Below the pieces are notes generated by a model. The model saw nothing but the letters and a program-made list of their open reading frames with translations. It ran no database searches and was not told the origin of the DNA. The position numbers were made by a program, and so were the translations under genes. Shown piece by piece: positions 34,945-43,895 of a stretch of 64,000 bases of DNA (the first letter of the stretch is position 1; each line of letters starts with the position of its first letter). Source of the DNA: an uncultured Kiloniellaceae bacterium. GTDB taxonomy: Bacteria; Pseudomonadota; Alphaproteobacteria; Kiloniellales; Kiloniellaceae. The stretch lies in the NCBI GenBank assembly GCA_947500035.1, contig CANMQP010000019.1:110703-174702 (forward strand), written 5' to 3'.

Positions 34945-36713
34945 GACGCTCTCCTCTGTTGAGAAACAATTCTGGGGGCGCCCGCTCTGGCGGCATCAGC
35001 CGCGACATTTTTTCCGCCGCCGGCCGCCCTATCAGACAGCGCCGCAAAAACTTCGGCCTTTGGTCCGAAAGCCGCGACCTTACCGCCATCGAGCACCAGA
35101 ACCTTATCGGCCTGGGTGACGGCACTGGGTCGATGCGCGATCACGACGACCGTCTGTCCACGCGCTTTCATGCGCTGAATGGTCTGGCTGAGCGCTTCCT
35201 CGCCAACCGCATCGAGGCTGGCGTTGGGCTCATCGAGGACGACCAGGGCCGGATCTCCGTAGAGTGCGCGCGCAAGGGCAATCCGCTGACGCTGACCACC
35301 GGACAAAAGCCGTCCACCGGTTCCGATGGCCGTGTTGTAGCCATCCGGCAGTGCCAGGATCATCTCGTGCGCCCCCGCATTCATTGCGGCAGCGACAACA
35401 CTGCTATCGTCCGCCTCCTCATCGAAGCGGGCGATGTTCTCCAGCACCGTGCCGTTGAAGAGCTCCACGTCCTGCGGCAGGTAGCCAATGTACCGGCCAA
35501 GCTGTTCCCGGTCCCATTGCCAGAGATCTGCGCTGTCCAAACGGACATGCCCATGATCGGGGGGCCAAGCCCCGACCAGCAAACGGGCGAGAGTCGATTT
35601 TCCGGACGCGCTCGGTCCGATGACGGCCAGCGCTTCGCCCGCATTGAGATGGAAGGAAATGTTGGACAGGATCAGTTGGTTTCCCTCTTTACCGGGAATA
35701 CCTGCAAAGAGCTTCTCAACGCTCAGCTTGCCCTTGGGCGCAGGAAGCTGCGTGCGCTGTTCCTCGGCAGGGACATCGTCAAGCAGTTGTTTTGTCCGCC
35801 GGTAAGCCCCGCGCGCAGCGATAAAATGCCGCCAGGACCCGATCGCCTGTTCGATCGGCGCGAGACCACGGCCCATGATCAGGGACGCGGCGATCATGCT
35901 GCCCGGGCTGATCACATCGTTGATGGCAAGATAGGCACCCGTGCCCAGGATCGCGGACTGCAGCATCAGACGCAGCGTCCGGGACATGGAGGAAAGACTG
36001 GCCGAGCGGTCACTTGCCTTGTTCTGCAGCTCGAGCGCGGCATGCTGCAGTTTCTGCCAGCGCCGGTAAATGCCGGGCAGCATATGCATGGAAGACAGAA
36101 CTTCGGCATTGTTGCGGCCATCGGCAACAATTTCGTTGCTCTCGGCGAGCACCTGGGTCGCTTTTGCGAGATTGCGCCGGGTCATGACCTCGTTCAGCAA
36201 TGCGAGCAGCAGCAGGACAATCGCCCCGCCCGTGGCAACCCAGCCAAGCAGAGGGTCCAACAAGAAAATGACGGCGATATACACCGGCGTCCAGGGAGCG
36301 TCGAAGAGTGTCGTAGGTCCGGTGCCTGACAGGAACTCGCGGAGTGTCTGCAAATCCCTGACGCCGTCCAGACCCTTGGCGCCGCGTGAGGCGGCCTGCT
36401 TAATCTGCGCGCCAAAGACGCGTTCGCTCAGACGCAGGTTAATGCGGCTGCCGACCCGCACGAGGATCTTTGAGCGCACGCTCGAAAGCAGGCCCATGAT
36501 GACAAAGAGCCCGGCGATCAGAAGAGAGAGGGAAATCAGAGTTGTTTCACTCTGGCTGGTCAGAACGCGATCGTAAACCAGCATCATATACAGCGGGCCG
36601 GTCAACATCAGAAGGTTGATGACCAGACTGAAAAGACCGGTCATGAAAAGCCCATTGCCACAGCTTCGAAAAGCAGCCTGGAGTTCGGATGGACTCTGTT
36701 GCTTCTTGCTCAT
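34941..36713 (-). CDS. Type I secretion ABC transporter, permease/ATPase (PrtD-like)
   Basis: The protein is 590 aa from the ATG at 36711-36713, preceded by GAGG. An ATG nine codons upstream lacks a ribosome site. The membrane domain (about 20-300) has six helices and no C39 peptidase or C39-like domain, which matches the PrtD/AprD branch. The ATPase (about 330-560) has Walker A GPSASGKST, signature LSGGQRQRIALARAL and Walker B LVVLDEPNASLD. It probably exports the 1,278-aa RTX protein encoded just upstream, and possibly the giant RTX as well. Confidence 0.93.
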   Translation of the reverse strand: MSKKQQSPSELQAAFRSCGNGLFMTGLFSLVINLLMLTGPLYMMLVYDRVLTSQSETTLISLSLLIAGLFVIMGLLSSVRSKILVRVGSRINLRLSERVFGAQIKQAASRGAKGLDGVRDLQTLREFLSGTGPTTLFDAPWTPVYIAVIFLLDPLLGWVATGGAIVLLLLALLNEVMTRRNLAKATQVLAESNEIVADGRNNAEVLSSMHMLPGIYRRWQKLQHAALELQNKASDRSASLSSMSRTLRLMLQSAILGTGAYLAINDVISPGSMIAASLIMGRGLAPIEQAIGSWRHFIAARGAYRRTKQLLDDVPAEEQRTQLPAPKGKLSVEKLFAGIPGKEGNQLILSNISFHLNAGEALAVIGPSASGKSTLARLLVGAWPPDHGHVRLDSADLWQWDREQLGRYIGYLPQDVELFNGTVLENIARFDEEADDSSVVAAAMNAGAHEMILALPDGYNTAIGTGGRLLSGGQRQRIALARALYGDPALVVLDEPNASLDAVGEEALSQTIQRMKARGQTVVVIAHRPSAVTQADKVLVLDGGKVAAFGPKAEVFAALSDRAAGGGKNVAADAARAGAPRIVSQQRRAS

Positions 36714-36760
36714 ATCAGACCTCTGTTGCGAGGGTTGCATCGGATTCTGCGGAAGTGAGA

Positions 36761-36786
36761 TGGGCCCGGCTGTACCGCCGGGCCCA
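36761..36786. promoter_or_regulatory. GC-rich intercistronic hairpin between the RTX and ABC genes
   Basis: TGGGCCCGGC (36761-36770) and GCCGGGCCCA (36777-36786) form a perfect 10-bp stem with a 6-nt loop. It lies 12 bp after the RTX stop. No T-run follows. The position matches the attenuating or RNA-stabilising structure often found between an exported RTX gene and its transporter genes. Confidence 0.75.
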
Positions 36787-36798
36787 CTTCAAGACGCC

Positions 36799-39700
36799 TT
36801 ATAGGACGACGTCGTCCTGGCTCAGGTCGGCTTCGGACACGCCAACCAGCGTGACCGAGTCTCCGTTGCCAAGATCGATGACGAGATCGTCTCCATCTTC
36901 CTCGGCTGCCGCCTGCACATCCGCGAAGGAGGTAAAGCCGAAGTCGGTCAGATCGAGCTCATCACGGCCGCTGTCGAAGTCGAGGACGGTGTCCTGGCCG
37001 GTTCCCATCTCGAAAACGAAGATGTCGTCGCCGGAACCGCCTTCGAGACGATCGTTACCCGTGCCGCCATTGATCATGTCGTCACCAGAGCCAGCACACA
37101 CGAGGTCATCGCCCGCACCGCCATTGATGTTGTCATCGCCACGACCACCTTCGATCACGTCGTTGCCGGCACCGCCCTCGATGTTGTCGTCACCACGACC
37201 ACCATCGATAAAGTCGTTGCCTTCGCCGCCGTCGACATCGTCGTCGCCGCGACCGGCCGTGATAACATCATCGCCGTCTCCGCCGTTGATCTGGTCGTCA
37301 TCGCGGCCGCCGTCGATGGCATCGTCACCGTCGCCACCGTTGATCTGATCGTTGCCGCGGCCACCACTGAGATCATCATCGGCTGCGCCGCCATTGATCT
37401 CTTCGTCTCCGCGACCGCCTTCAATGACAATCGGATCGATCTCAACCGGTCCGTCGCCGACGATGAAGCTGTCGGCATTAAGATCCCCGACGTTGACGCC
37501 AATCAGGGTGATTTGATCGCCATTTCCCAGGTCGATGACCGTGTTGTCACCGTCCTGCTGGGCGGCCGCGATCACCGCATCGCCATCAACAAAGTTGAAG
37601 TCACTGACATCGATGAAGTCACCGGTTCCAACGAAGGTATCGAAGTCGAGAACCGTATCGGAGCCGGTGCCTTGCTCAAACACGAAGGTGTCGCGTCCGC
37701 CACCGCCCTCGAGGCTGTCGTTGCCGGCACCACCGTTGAGAATGTCGGCACCGCCCTCGTTCGCCAGACGATCAACCACAATGCGCAGCAGTTGCTCATT
37801 GCCGCCGTTACGGGTGAAGTCGCCTTCGAGCGGATCGACGATCGTCCCGGCCGCCGTGGTTCCGCCCAGAATGTTCTGAGGCGTTGCGTCCGGGTTGCCT
37901 TCCGAGCCGTTGAAGCCGGGATGAAGCCCGACGACACCGCCCTCGGTCGTACCCTGGTTGGCCGCCGTCTGGTTCAGGAACGCAGCCGCTTCCTCGTTGT
38001 TGACCTCGGTACCTGCGTCAAGCACGTCGTTGCCGAAACGCTCAATGACCAATGGGCCAAGGAAGTTGCCGTTCTCATCGAAGATCGCATCGGTGTCGGC
38101 GGCGTCGGGCGCGGCAAGGAAGGCATCATTCGATGGAATGATCATGGTCGCCCAGGTGAAGAAGCCCTGGCCAACCTGACCCGGGTCGACATCCAGAACA
38201 AAGGAAGCGGTCTCGCCCGGATCGATCGGACCGGGAACACCTGCGCCACCGCCAAGCGTGGCATCGACACCGTTGTCGCCGACCTGTTGATTGAACTCGG
38301 CCGCAATGCCCTCGACAGTACCGTCTTCCGCCAGACGCTCGAGACCCAGACTGGAAGCCTCTCCGACAGTGAAGAGATCGAAGTTCTCGGCGTCGTGGAA
38401 ACCGAACCAGACCGGAGTCAGGAAAGTACCCCCTTCACCCAGGGTATTGGTCACGGAGACCCTTACAGCTGTACCAGAGCCGACTTCGTCGCCGCGCAGC
38501 ACGTCATTGCCGTCACCACCCGAGAGTTCGTCGTTCCCGGCACCGCCGGCCAGCAGGTTGTCTTCCGCATTGCCGGAAAGCGAATCATCGTTTTCCGAGC
38601 CGGTCAGGTTTTCAATGCTGGTCAAGCTGTCCTGAACGATGTTGCCGTTGACTTCGTAGGAAGCCAGGCCAGTTCCGTCATCCTCCAGGCTCGCGGTGAC
38701 ACCCACGCCGATATCCTGGAAGTCAGCCGTATCGATCCCTTCACCACCGTCAAGGGCGTCGTTACCGCCACCACCTTGCAGCACGTCGTTGCCTTCACCG
38801 CCGGAGAGGTCGTCGGCACCGCCGCGTCCCACCAGCAGGTCGTCTCCGCCGTTGCCAGTCAGGACGTTGTCGCCCCCGTCACCGAAGAGCTGGTCATCGT
38901 TCTGCGAACCGTCGAGGTTTTCGAAGCCGTCGAACTGCTCGAAGACCGTGACACCAGGCGCGGCCTGATAGCTGGCGTTTCCGGATGCCAGATCAGCGAC
39001 AACCTCGGCGCCGATGTTGATGAAGCTGTTGGTGTCGATACCCTCACCGCCGGAGAGGTCATCAACACCACCACCGCCAGCGATGAAATCGTTTCCCGCA
39101 CCGCCGTCGATCGCGTTCGGCGCACCGCCGTTGGCAATGATGGTGTCGTTGTTGTCAGAACCTTCGACGTTTTCGATTCCGGTGAAAGTATCGGTCACGG
39201 TGTTGCCGTTCACGATGTAATCGGCTGAACCGCTGCCATCGGCGTTCAGATTGACACTAACGTCAACACCAATATCGCTGAAGCTGATGGTGTCGATACC
39301 TTCACCACCGTCGACGACGTCGTTGCCGCCACCGCCACGCAGCAGGTCATCGCCTTCACCGCCCAGCAAGGTATCGCCGCCACGGCCGCCACTCAGCTCG
39401 TCATCGCCTTCCAGACCCGAGAGTTCGTTGGCCCCGTCGTCTCCAACAATGAGGTCGGCGTCGTTCGAACCGACGACGTTTTCGATGTTTTCCAGGCTGT
39501 CGGTCTCACTGACGGCAAGGAACCCATCGGGCCCGGCATCGCTGGCAATGTCCACAACAACAGGACCGCCTGCTCCGGCAGGCGCGTTGTGCAGGTGGAT
39601 CGGGCTCAGTGTGCCGTTCCCGATATTCACCGGCAGCAGATCAGCCTGATTGAGCCCCGAGACCGAAAGATCGGTCGTGTAGTTGACGCTACCATCCTCA

Positions 39701-40635
39701 GCGATGGTAAAGACCACAGTGGCTTCGCCGGATGCGTCGGTGTCCACGGGCGCCGGGGTTTCCTGGGCCCCATCCAGCAGGGATGAAAAGACCACGGAGC
39801 CGTAACCGAAGGCATCCCGGTTGTCTTCTACCAGAGACAGCTGGCCACGCAGTTCACCCGTTGGAAAATCGGAGGTGTGGATGTTGAAGTAGAGATTTCC
39901 GGCCACGCCTTGCTCCACGATGGCGGAAGGTTCGATGCCATCGTTGGGGTTAACCAGCGAAAGATCTTCGATGGTGACATCGAAACCCGTTTCACGGGTC
40001 GCTTCGCCGGCTGCCAGGTCAACCGTGACCCCGACATCAAGATCATCGAAGCGTGCCGTATCGATCCCTTCGCCGCCGTCCAGATCGTCATCGCCGAGAC
40101 CGCCGGTCAGTTCGTCATCGCCGGAACCTGTTTCAATGGCGTCATCGCCTTCGCCGCCATCGACAACCTCGGACGCACCAAATGCCGAAGAGGTAAAGTC
40201 GTCGTCACCACCACCAAGACTGACAGTGCCGTTGACCTCCCCACCTTCGATCTCAACGTTGTCGTCGCCGGAACCCAGACGGACGTCGCCGTTGATCTCG
40301 CCTTCCGTTTGCTCGACGTTTGTCGATCCCTCGGACTCGGTCGCATCGATAGCAACCTCGCCGTTGATCGAACCACTGTTGGTGATGTCGGCATCTTCAC
40401 CCACAATCGAGATCCCGGTTTCACCGCCGGATAGCGAACCTTCGTTTGTGATGCTTGCCTCATCTCCCGTCACCAGGATACCGGTCTCGCCGGCATCGAC
40501 CGGACCTTCACTGGTCACATCGGCTTCATCGCCGGAAACCAGAATACCGATATCATCGGCTCGAACACGCCCCACCGTTACGTCCGCTTCGTCCGCGGCT
40601 ACGGTGATGCCTATTTCTTTATCGTCGAAAGCCAT
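36799..40635 (-). CDS. RTX protein with CHRD-type and spondin-type domains, 1,278 aa
   Basis: The start is the ATG at 40633-40635, with AAGGAG seven bases upstream. Residues 30-100 hold a threefold acidic repeat (SGDEADVTSEG, TGDEASITNEG, VGEDADITNSG). RTX repeats follow from about 155. CHRD-like segments lie at 245-266 (LYFNIHTSDFPTGELRGQL) and 284-365 (LLDGAQETPAPVDT, PIHLHNAPAGAGGPVVVDI). More RTX blocks follow, then a Spondin_N-like domain at about 722-915, starting RVSVTNTLGEGGTFLTPVW. An internal secretion-type module lies at about 980-1065, then dense RTX repeats, and a terminal module (TVLDFDSGRDELDL, DLGNGDSVTLVGV). The downstream ABC/HlyD genes are its presumed exporter. A surface or matrix role is inferred. 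Confidence 0.9.
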   Translation of the reverse strand: MAFDDKEIGITVAADEADVTVGRVRADDIGILVSGDEADVTSEGPVDAGETGILVTGDEASITNEGSLSGGETGISIVGEDADITNSGSINGEVAIDATESEGSTNVEQTEGEINGDVRLGSGDDNVEIEGGEVNGTVSLGGGDDDFTSSAFGASEVVDGGEGDDAIETGSGDDELTGGLGDDDLDGGEGIDTARFDDLDVGVTVDLAAGEATRETGFDVTIEDLSLVNPNDGIEPSAIVEQGVAGNLYFNIHTSDFPTGELRGQLSLVEDNRDAFGYGSVVFSSLLDGAQETPAPVDTDASGEATVVFTIAEDGSVNYTTDLSVSGLNQADLLPVNIGNGTLSPIHLHNAPAGAGGPVVVDIASDAGPDGFLAVSETDSLENIENVVGSNDADLIVGDDGANELSGLEGDDELSGGRGGDTLLGGEGDDLLRGGGGNDVVDGGEGIDTISFSDIGVDVSVNLNADGSGSADYIVNGNTVTDTFTGIENVEGSDNNDTIIANGGAPNAIDGGAGNDFIAGGGGVDDLSGGEGIDTNSFINIGAEVVADLASGNASYQAAPGVTVFEQFDGFENLDGSQNDDQLFGDGGDNVLTGNGGDDLLVGRGGADDLSGGEGNDVLQGGGGNDALDGGEGIDTADFQDIGVGVTASLEDDGTGLASYEVNGNIVQDSLTSIENLTGSENDDSLSGNAEDNLLAGGAGNDELSGGDGNDVLRGDEVGSGTAVRVSVTNTLGEGGTFLTPVWFGFHDAENFDLFTVGEASSLGLERLAEDGTVEGIAAEFNQQVGDNGVDATLGGGAGVPGPIDPGETASFVLDVDPGQVGQGFFTWATMIIPSNDAFLAAPDAADTDAIFDENGNFLGPLVIERFGNDVLDAGTEVNNEEAAAFLNQTAANQGTTEGGVVGLHPGFNGSEGNPDATPQNILGGTTAAGTIVDPLEGDFTRNGGNEQLLRIVVDRLANEGGADILNGGAGNDSLEGGGGRDTFVFEQGTGSDTVLDFDTFVGTGDFIDVSDFNFVDGDAVIAAAQQDGDNTVIDLGNGDQITLIGVNVGDLNADSFIVGDGPVEIDPIVIEGGRGDEEINGGAADDDLSGGRGNDQINGGDGDDAIDGGRDDDQINGGDGDDVITAGRGDDDVDGGEGNDFIDGGRGDDNIEGGAGNDVIEGGRGDDNINGGAGDDLVCAGSGDDMINGGTGNDRLEGGSGDDIFVFEMGTGQDTVLDFDSGRDELDLTDFGFTSFADVQAAAEEDGDDLVIDLGNGDSVTLVGVSEADLSQDDVVL

Positions 40636-41008
40636 CAAAATGCTCCTTGAGAAAGTGTTAACGACGGGCAGACAACACTGCTCATGCGGAGTTTTATGCA
40701 TTTATTTTCAGTCACATAATTGTTAGATCAGGGTGATTACTGATCTAAGTATCGTAAGGCGGCGTAGAAGCGTTACGGGGCAAATCTCTAACGGCTTCCA
40801 AGTCGTGCGACAGTTTCAAACCTCCCCAACTTCCGTGAGCCTTTGCAGCCGGTCATGCGGGTATCACGCTTGAACCAACCTTCTCAGTCAGCGATAACAG
40901 AGCCACAGCGATGCGGCGCCCCTGCCCTCACGCAGGCTCATCGCGCGAAAGGACCCTGCTCCCCAGCCGCGCCTCGAACAGTGCAAACGAATAGGAGGAT
41001 GAACTGAA
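40636..41008. other. Intergenic region between the RTX operon and the oxidoreductase gene
   Basis: These 373 bp separate divergent genes and must hold both promoters. The only clear structure is the inverted repeat TTAGATCAG/CTGATCTAA at 40723-40748. AGGAGG ahead of 41009 is the ribosome site of the oxidoreductase. No gene is seen. Confidence 0.7.
40723..40748. promoter_or_regulatory. Perfect 9-bp inverted repeat upstream of the RTX operon
   Basis: TTAGATCAG (40723-40731) and CTGATCTAA (40740-40748) are separated by 8 bp, about 90 bp upstream of the RTX start. The spacing of roughly two turns of helix suits a dimeric regulator. No T-run is present. Confidence 0.45.
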
Positions 41009-41977
41009 ATGAATCAGCTTCAGTGGGGTATCGTCGGCTGCGGTGACGTAACGGAAGTGAAAAGCGGGCCGGCGCTTCAGAAGGCCGCGCGCTCGAGCGT
41101 TGCCGCTGTCATGCGGCGCGACGGAGGAAAAGCGGCTGACTACGCCAAGCGGCACGGCATCGCCAAGTCTTACGATTCAGCGCAAGCACTTATCGGGGAT
41201 CCGGACGTTAACGCGGTCTACATCGCGACGCCGCCGGACAGCCACTGCGAACTCACACTTGCGGCATTGAAGGCAGGCAAGCCGGTGCTGGTCGAGAAGC
41301 CCATGTCGCTGACTGTTAAAGAGGGCCAAACCATGGCCGGAGCAGCCAAGGACGCCGGACAGTCTCTTGTCGTCGCGTTCTATCGGCGCGCGCTGCCGCG
41401 TTTCGAACATATGCGCGGGATTGTCCAGGACGGCACGATCGGCACTCCGCGTTGCGTTTCGGTGGTTCATCGGATGCAGGCGCCGGACGGCAGCAACGAC
41501 AACTGGCGGCTCGACCCCAAAGTCGGCGGCGGCGGCTTCTTCGCCGACATGCAGTCTCACACCATCGATTGGCTTAGCCACGTCTTCGGTCCGGCACGGG
41601 AAGTTCAAGCCCAGGTTCGCCGTCAAAGCAAAAATCACGCCGCGGAAGACCTCGTGAGCTTCAATCTCGGCTACGATGACGTCGTTGCGGCCGGCCTCTG
41701 CACCTATAGTGTTGGAGAACAGGAAGAATCCGTTACGGTCCTTGGCGACAAGGGTTCTGTTTCCATGGGGTTCTTCCGACCCAGCAACATCACCGTTAAG
41801 ACCGCGGCCGGCGTACGCGAGATCGAACTGCCGGATCCACCCCATGTCCATCAGCCCTTCGTCGAAAAGATCGTCGCCCATCTGCTCGATGGCGAAGCAA
41901 ATCCCTGTTCGCCGGAGGTTGGCCTGCAAACAATGGAAGTCCTGGCGGAAATCTATAAGGGTTTTGATCAATCCTGA
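41009..41977 (+). CDS. Gfo/Idh/MocA family oxidoreductase
   Basis: The protein is 322 aa. The Rossmann opening is WGIVGCGDVTEVKSGPAL, the conserved EKP motif is in GKPVLVEKPMSL (about residues 90-101), and the second domain has GGGGFFADMQSHTIDWLSH, with the conserved Asp and His. Members oxidise sugars, inositols or sugar-like substrates with NAD(P). The precise substrate is unknown. AGGAGG lies ten bases upstream. It is monocistronic, with the L,D-transpeptidase gene 102 bp downstream on the same strand. Confidence 0.9.
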   Translation: MNQLQWGIVGCGDVTEVKSGPALQKAARSSVAAVMRRDGGKAADYAKRHGIAKSYDSAQALIGDPDVNAVYIATPPDSHCELTLAALKAGKPVLVEKPMSLTVKEGQTMAGAAKDAGQSLVVAFYRRALPRFEHMRGIVQDGTIGTPRCVSVVHRMQAPDGSNDNWRLDPKVGGGGFFADMQSHTIDWLSHVFGPAREVQAQVRRQSKNHAAEDLVSFNLGYDDVVAAGLCTYSVGEQEESVTVLGDKGSVSMGFFRPSNITVKTAAGVREIELPDPPHVHQPFVEKIVAHLLDGEANPCSPEVGLQTMEVLAEIYKGFDQS

Positions 41978-42079
41978 ACTGCTGTCATTAATTTGCAGCG
42001 GTCACGCGAAGGTCAAATTTCGACCAAAATTTCCTGAGATACTCGTCGGAGTATTGTAAGTCTCGGGGAAGACTGATCC

Positions 42080-42850
42080 ATGTTCAAAAAGAAACCGGCC
42101 AATTACAGGCGCTTGTTCTTAACAGGAGCCTTAGCCGCCGCCGCAAGCCTCTCTCTCGGCAGCATTTACGCCTTTGGCCGCCCTTACTGGGTGCCGACGA
42201 TGCGAAGGCTGAAAGGCAGGCAAACGGTCAGATCCGTGCTGGATCATTACGGAGAGAGTGCCTCAGCCCGCCTTTTGCCGTTTTTTGAGGATGCGGGCGT
42301 TTCCTTTCCGCCTGAGAGGGTCACGCTGCTGGCGCTGAAGCAGGAGCGGAAGCTCGAAGTCTGGGCACAAGGAGAAGCGAAAGATACAGGTATGAGCCCT
42401 TTCGTCTTTATACGGGAATACGATATCCGCAAGGCAAGCGGGGTCGCCGGACCCAAGCTGCGCGAAGGAGACCGGCAGGTGCCGGAGGGTCTCTATGAGA
42501 TCGAGGGCCTCAACCCGAACAGCAGCTATCACCTCTCGATGAAGCTCAATTACCCCAATCGCTTCGACCTAAAGCATGCGCAGGCTGAAGGCCGGACAGA
42601 ACCCGGGACCAACATCTTTATACATGGCAATTCCGTCTCGGTAGGCTGCCTTGCCATGGGCGATGAAGTCATTGAGGAGCTCTTTGTCCTCACCGCGCTC
42701 ACCGGCCGTGAAAGGGTCAAGGTCGCGATCGCGCCACGTGATCCCCGCATCAAGGTTCTCAAGGCAGATCCAAGGTCGATGCCTGCCTGGACGCCCGAGC
42801 TTTATGAAACGCTTGCCAAGGAATTCAGGAAGTATCCGCGGCCGATCTGA
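42080..42850 (+). CDS. L,D-transpeptidase (YkuD family, YafK-like)
   Basis: The protein is 256 aa with an N-terminal signal or anchor (about 11-32). The catalytic motif IHGNSVSVGCLAMGD has His182 and Cys190, matching the HGxxxSxGC signature of YkuD enzymes. VPEGLYEIEGLNPNSSYHLSMKLNYPN is typical of the YafK/DpaA subgroup. Enzymes of this group either make 3-3 crosslinks in, or cleave proteins from, peptidoglycan. It acts in the periplasm. The gap of about 100 bp from the oxidoreductase leaves the operon status open. Confidence 0.85.
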   Translation: MFKKKPANYRRLFLTGALAAAASLSLGSIYAFGRPYWVPTMRRLKGRQTVRSVLDHYGESASARLLPFFEDAGVSFPPERVTLLALKQERKLEVWAQGEAKDTGMSPFVFIREYDIRKASGVAGPKLREGDRQVPEGLYEIEGLNPNSSYHLSMKLNYPNRFDLKHAQAEGRTEPGTNIFIHGNSVSVGCLAMGDEVIEELFVLTALTGRERVKVAIAPRDPRIKVLKADPRSMPAWTPELYETLAKEFRKYPRPI

Positions 42851-43116
42851 TGTGTTTTTCCACGGAACGACTATTCGCCTGCCCCCTATTTGGCCTCCTC
42901 TTGGCTTCGCGGATCTGAATTAGCATCGCGTGTGTTCAAACCTCTGCTGCGTATTTACACATACAAATACCTGAGTCCTGATTACAGATCGCGATTCGCA
43001 TATCCAAACGTTTTTAAATTGCAAAGTCCGGTACTGCCGTAGGACACTCGCACCCCTGTGGTAGCGACGGAGTATTGGGAACTCTGCATCAAAGCGCTCG
43101 GGGAGAACCGCATCAG

Positions 43117-43869
43117 ATGGCACAAGGATACAATGAAGATTTCTTTGATGGTCTTGAAGACACGCAGATACCATCGGCACGTGCCATTGTTCCTTTTCTG
43201 GCTGACATCGTAAAACCAGCATCGGTCGTCGACATCGGGTGCGGCCGGGGTTTCTGGCTTCATGAATTTGCTCAGCAGGGGGCGGAGCGGGTCTTCGGTC
43301 TTGATGGCCCTTGGGCGCCGGTCGACAAGCTCGCCATTCCCACGGAGCGGTTCAAGAGCTGCAACCTGGACAGCACCATCAACCTGACTGAATCGTTTGA
43401 TCTGGCGATAAGCCTCGAAGTGGCCGAGCACCTGCCTCCCGAGCGTGCAAGTGGCTTTGTCGAGGATATCTGTAGACTTGCGCCGGTCGTATTCTTCGGC
43501 GCCGCCATTCCAGGACAAGGCGGTTTGCATCACTATAACGAGCAATGGCCAAGCTTCTGGGCCAAACTCTTTGAACAGCAAGGCTACCGGACCTTCGACA
43601 TCGTACGGCCCGAATTCTGGAACAATGAGAACGTCACCTGGTGGTACAAGCAGAACACGGCCCTCTTCGTCAAGGAGACTGTGGCCGCAAGACTGATCGG
43701 GCTGCAGGATTACAAACCCTGTCGCGCTGAAGATCTGCGCGCGCTGGTTCACCCGGAACTCTTCAATCAGAAACTCAAAGCCGCAAACCCGGGCTTCCGC
43801 CGCTGGCTTCGAAACGGCAAGAAAGCCTTCCTGAAATCCGCTGGCAAGTCGTCGCGCCGAAACGTCTAG
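43117..43869 (+). CDS. Class I SAM-dependent methyltransferase
   Basis: The protein is 250 aa from the ATG at 43117, with GGGAGAA upstream. An earlier in-frame start at 43075 has no support. The SAM motif I is VVDIGCGRGFWLHEF, motif II is near FDLAISLEVAEHLP, and the rest fits FkbM-unrelated small-molecule or glycan methyltransferases. It is convergent with the asparagine-synthase gene and close to a glycosyltransferase, so sugar or glycan modification is a fair guess. Confidence 0.85.
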   Translation: MAQGYNEDFFDGLEDTQIPSARAIVPFLADIVKPASVVDIGCGRGFWLHEFAQQGAERVFGLDGPWAPVDKLAIPTERFKSCNLDSTINLTESFDLAISLEVAEHLPPERASGFVEDICRLAPVVFFGAAIPGQGGLHHYNEQWPSFWAKLFEQQGYRTFDIVRPEFWNNENVTWWYKQNTALFVKETVAARLIGLQDYKPCRAEDLRALVHPELFNQKLKAANPGFRRWLRNGKKAFLKSAGKSSRRNV

Positions 43870-43895
43870 ATCAGTTCAAGTTTAGATGATTCGGT

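Noticed and set aside
37513..39228. 571-codon plus-strand frame opposite the second RTX gene
   Set aside because: This is the same effect of RTX repeats. The minus-strand protein has recognisable CHRD, spondin and RTX motifs.
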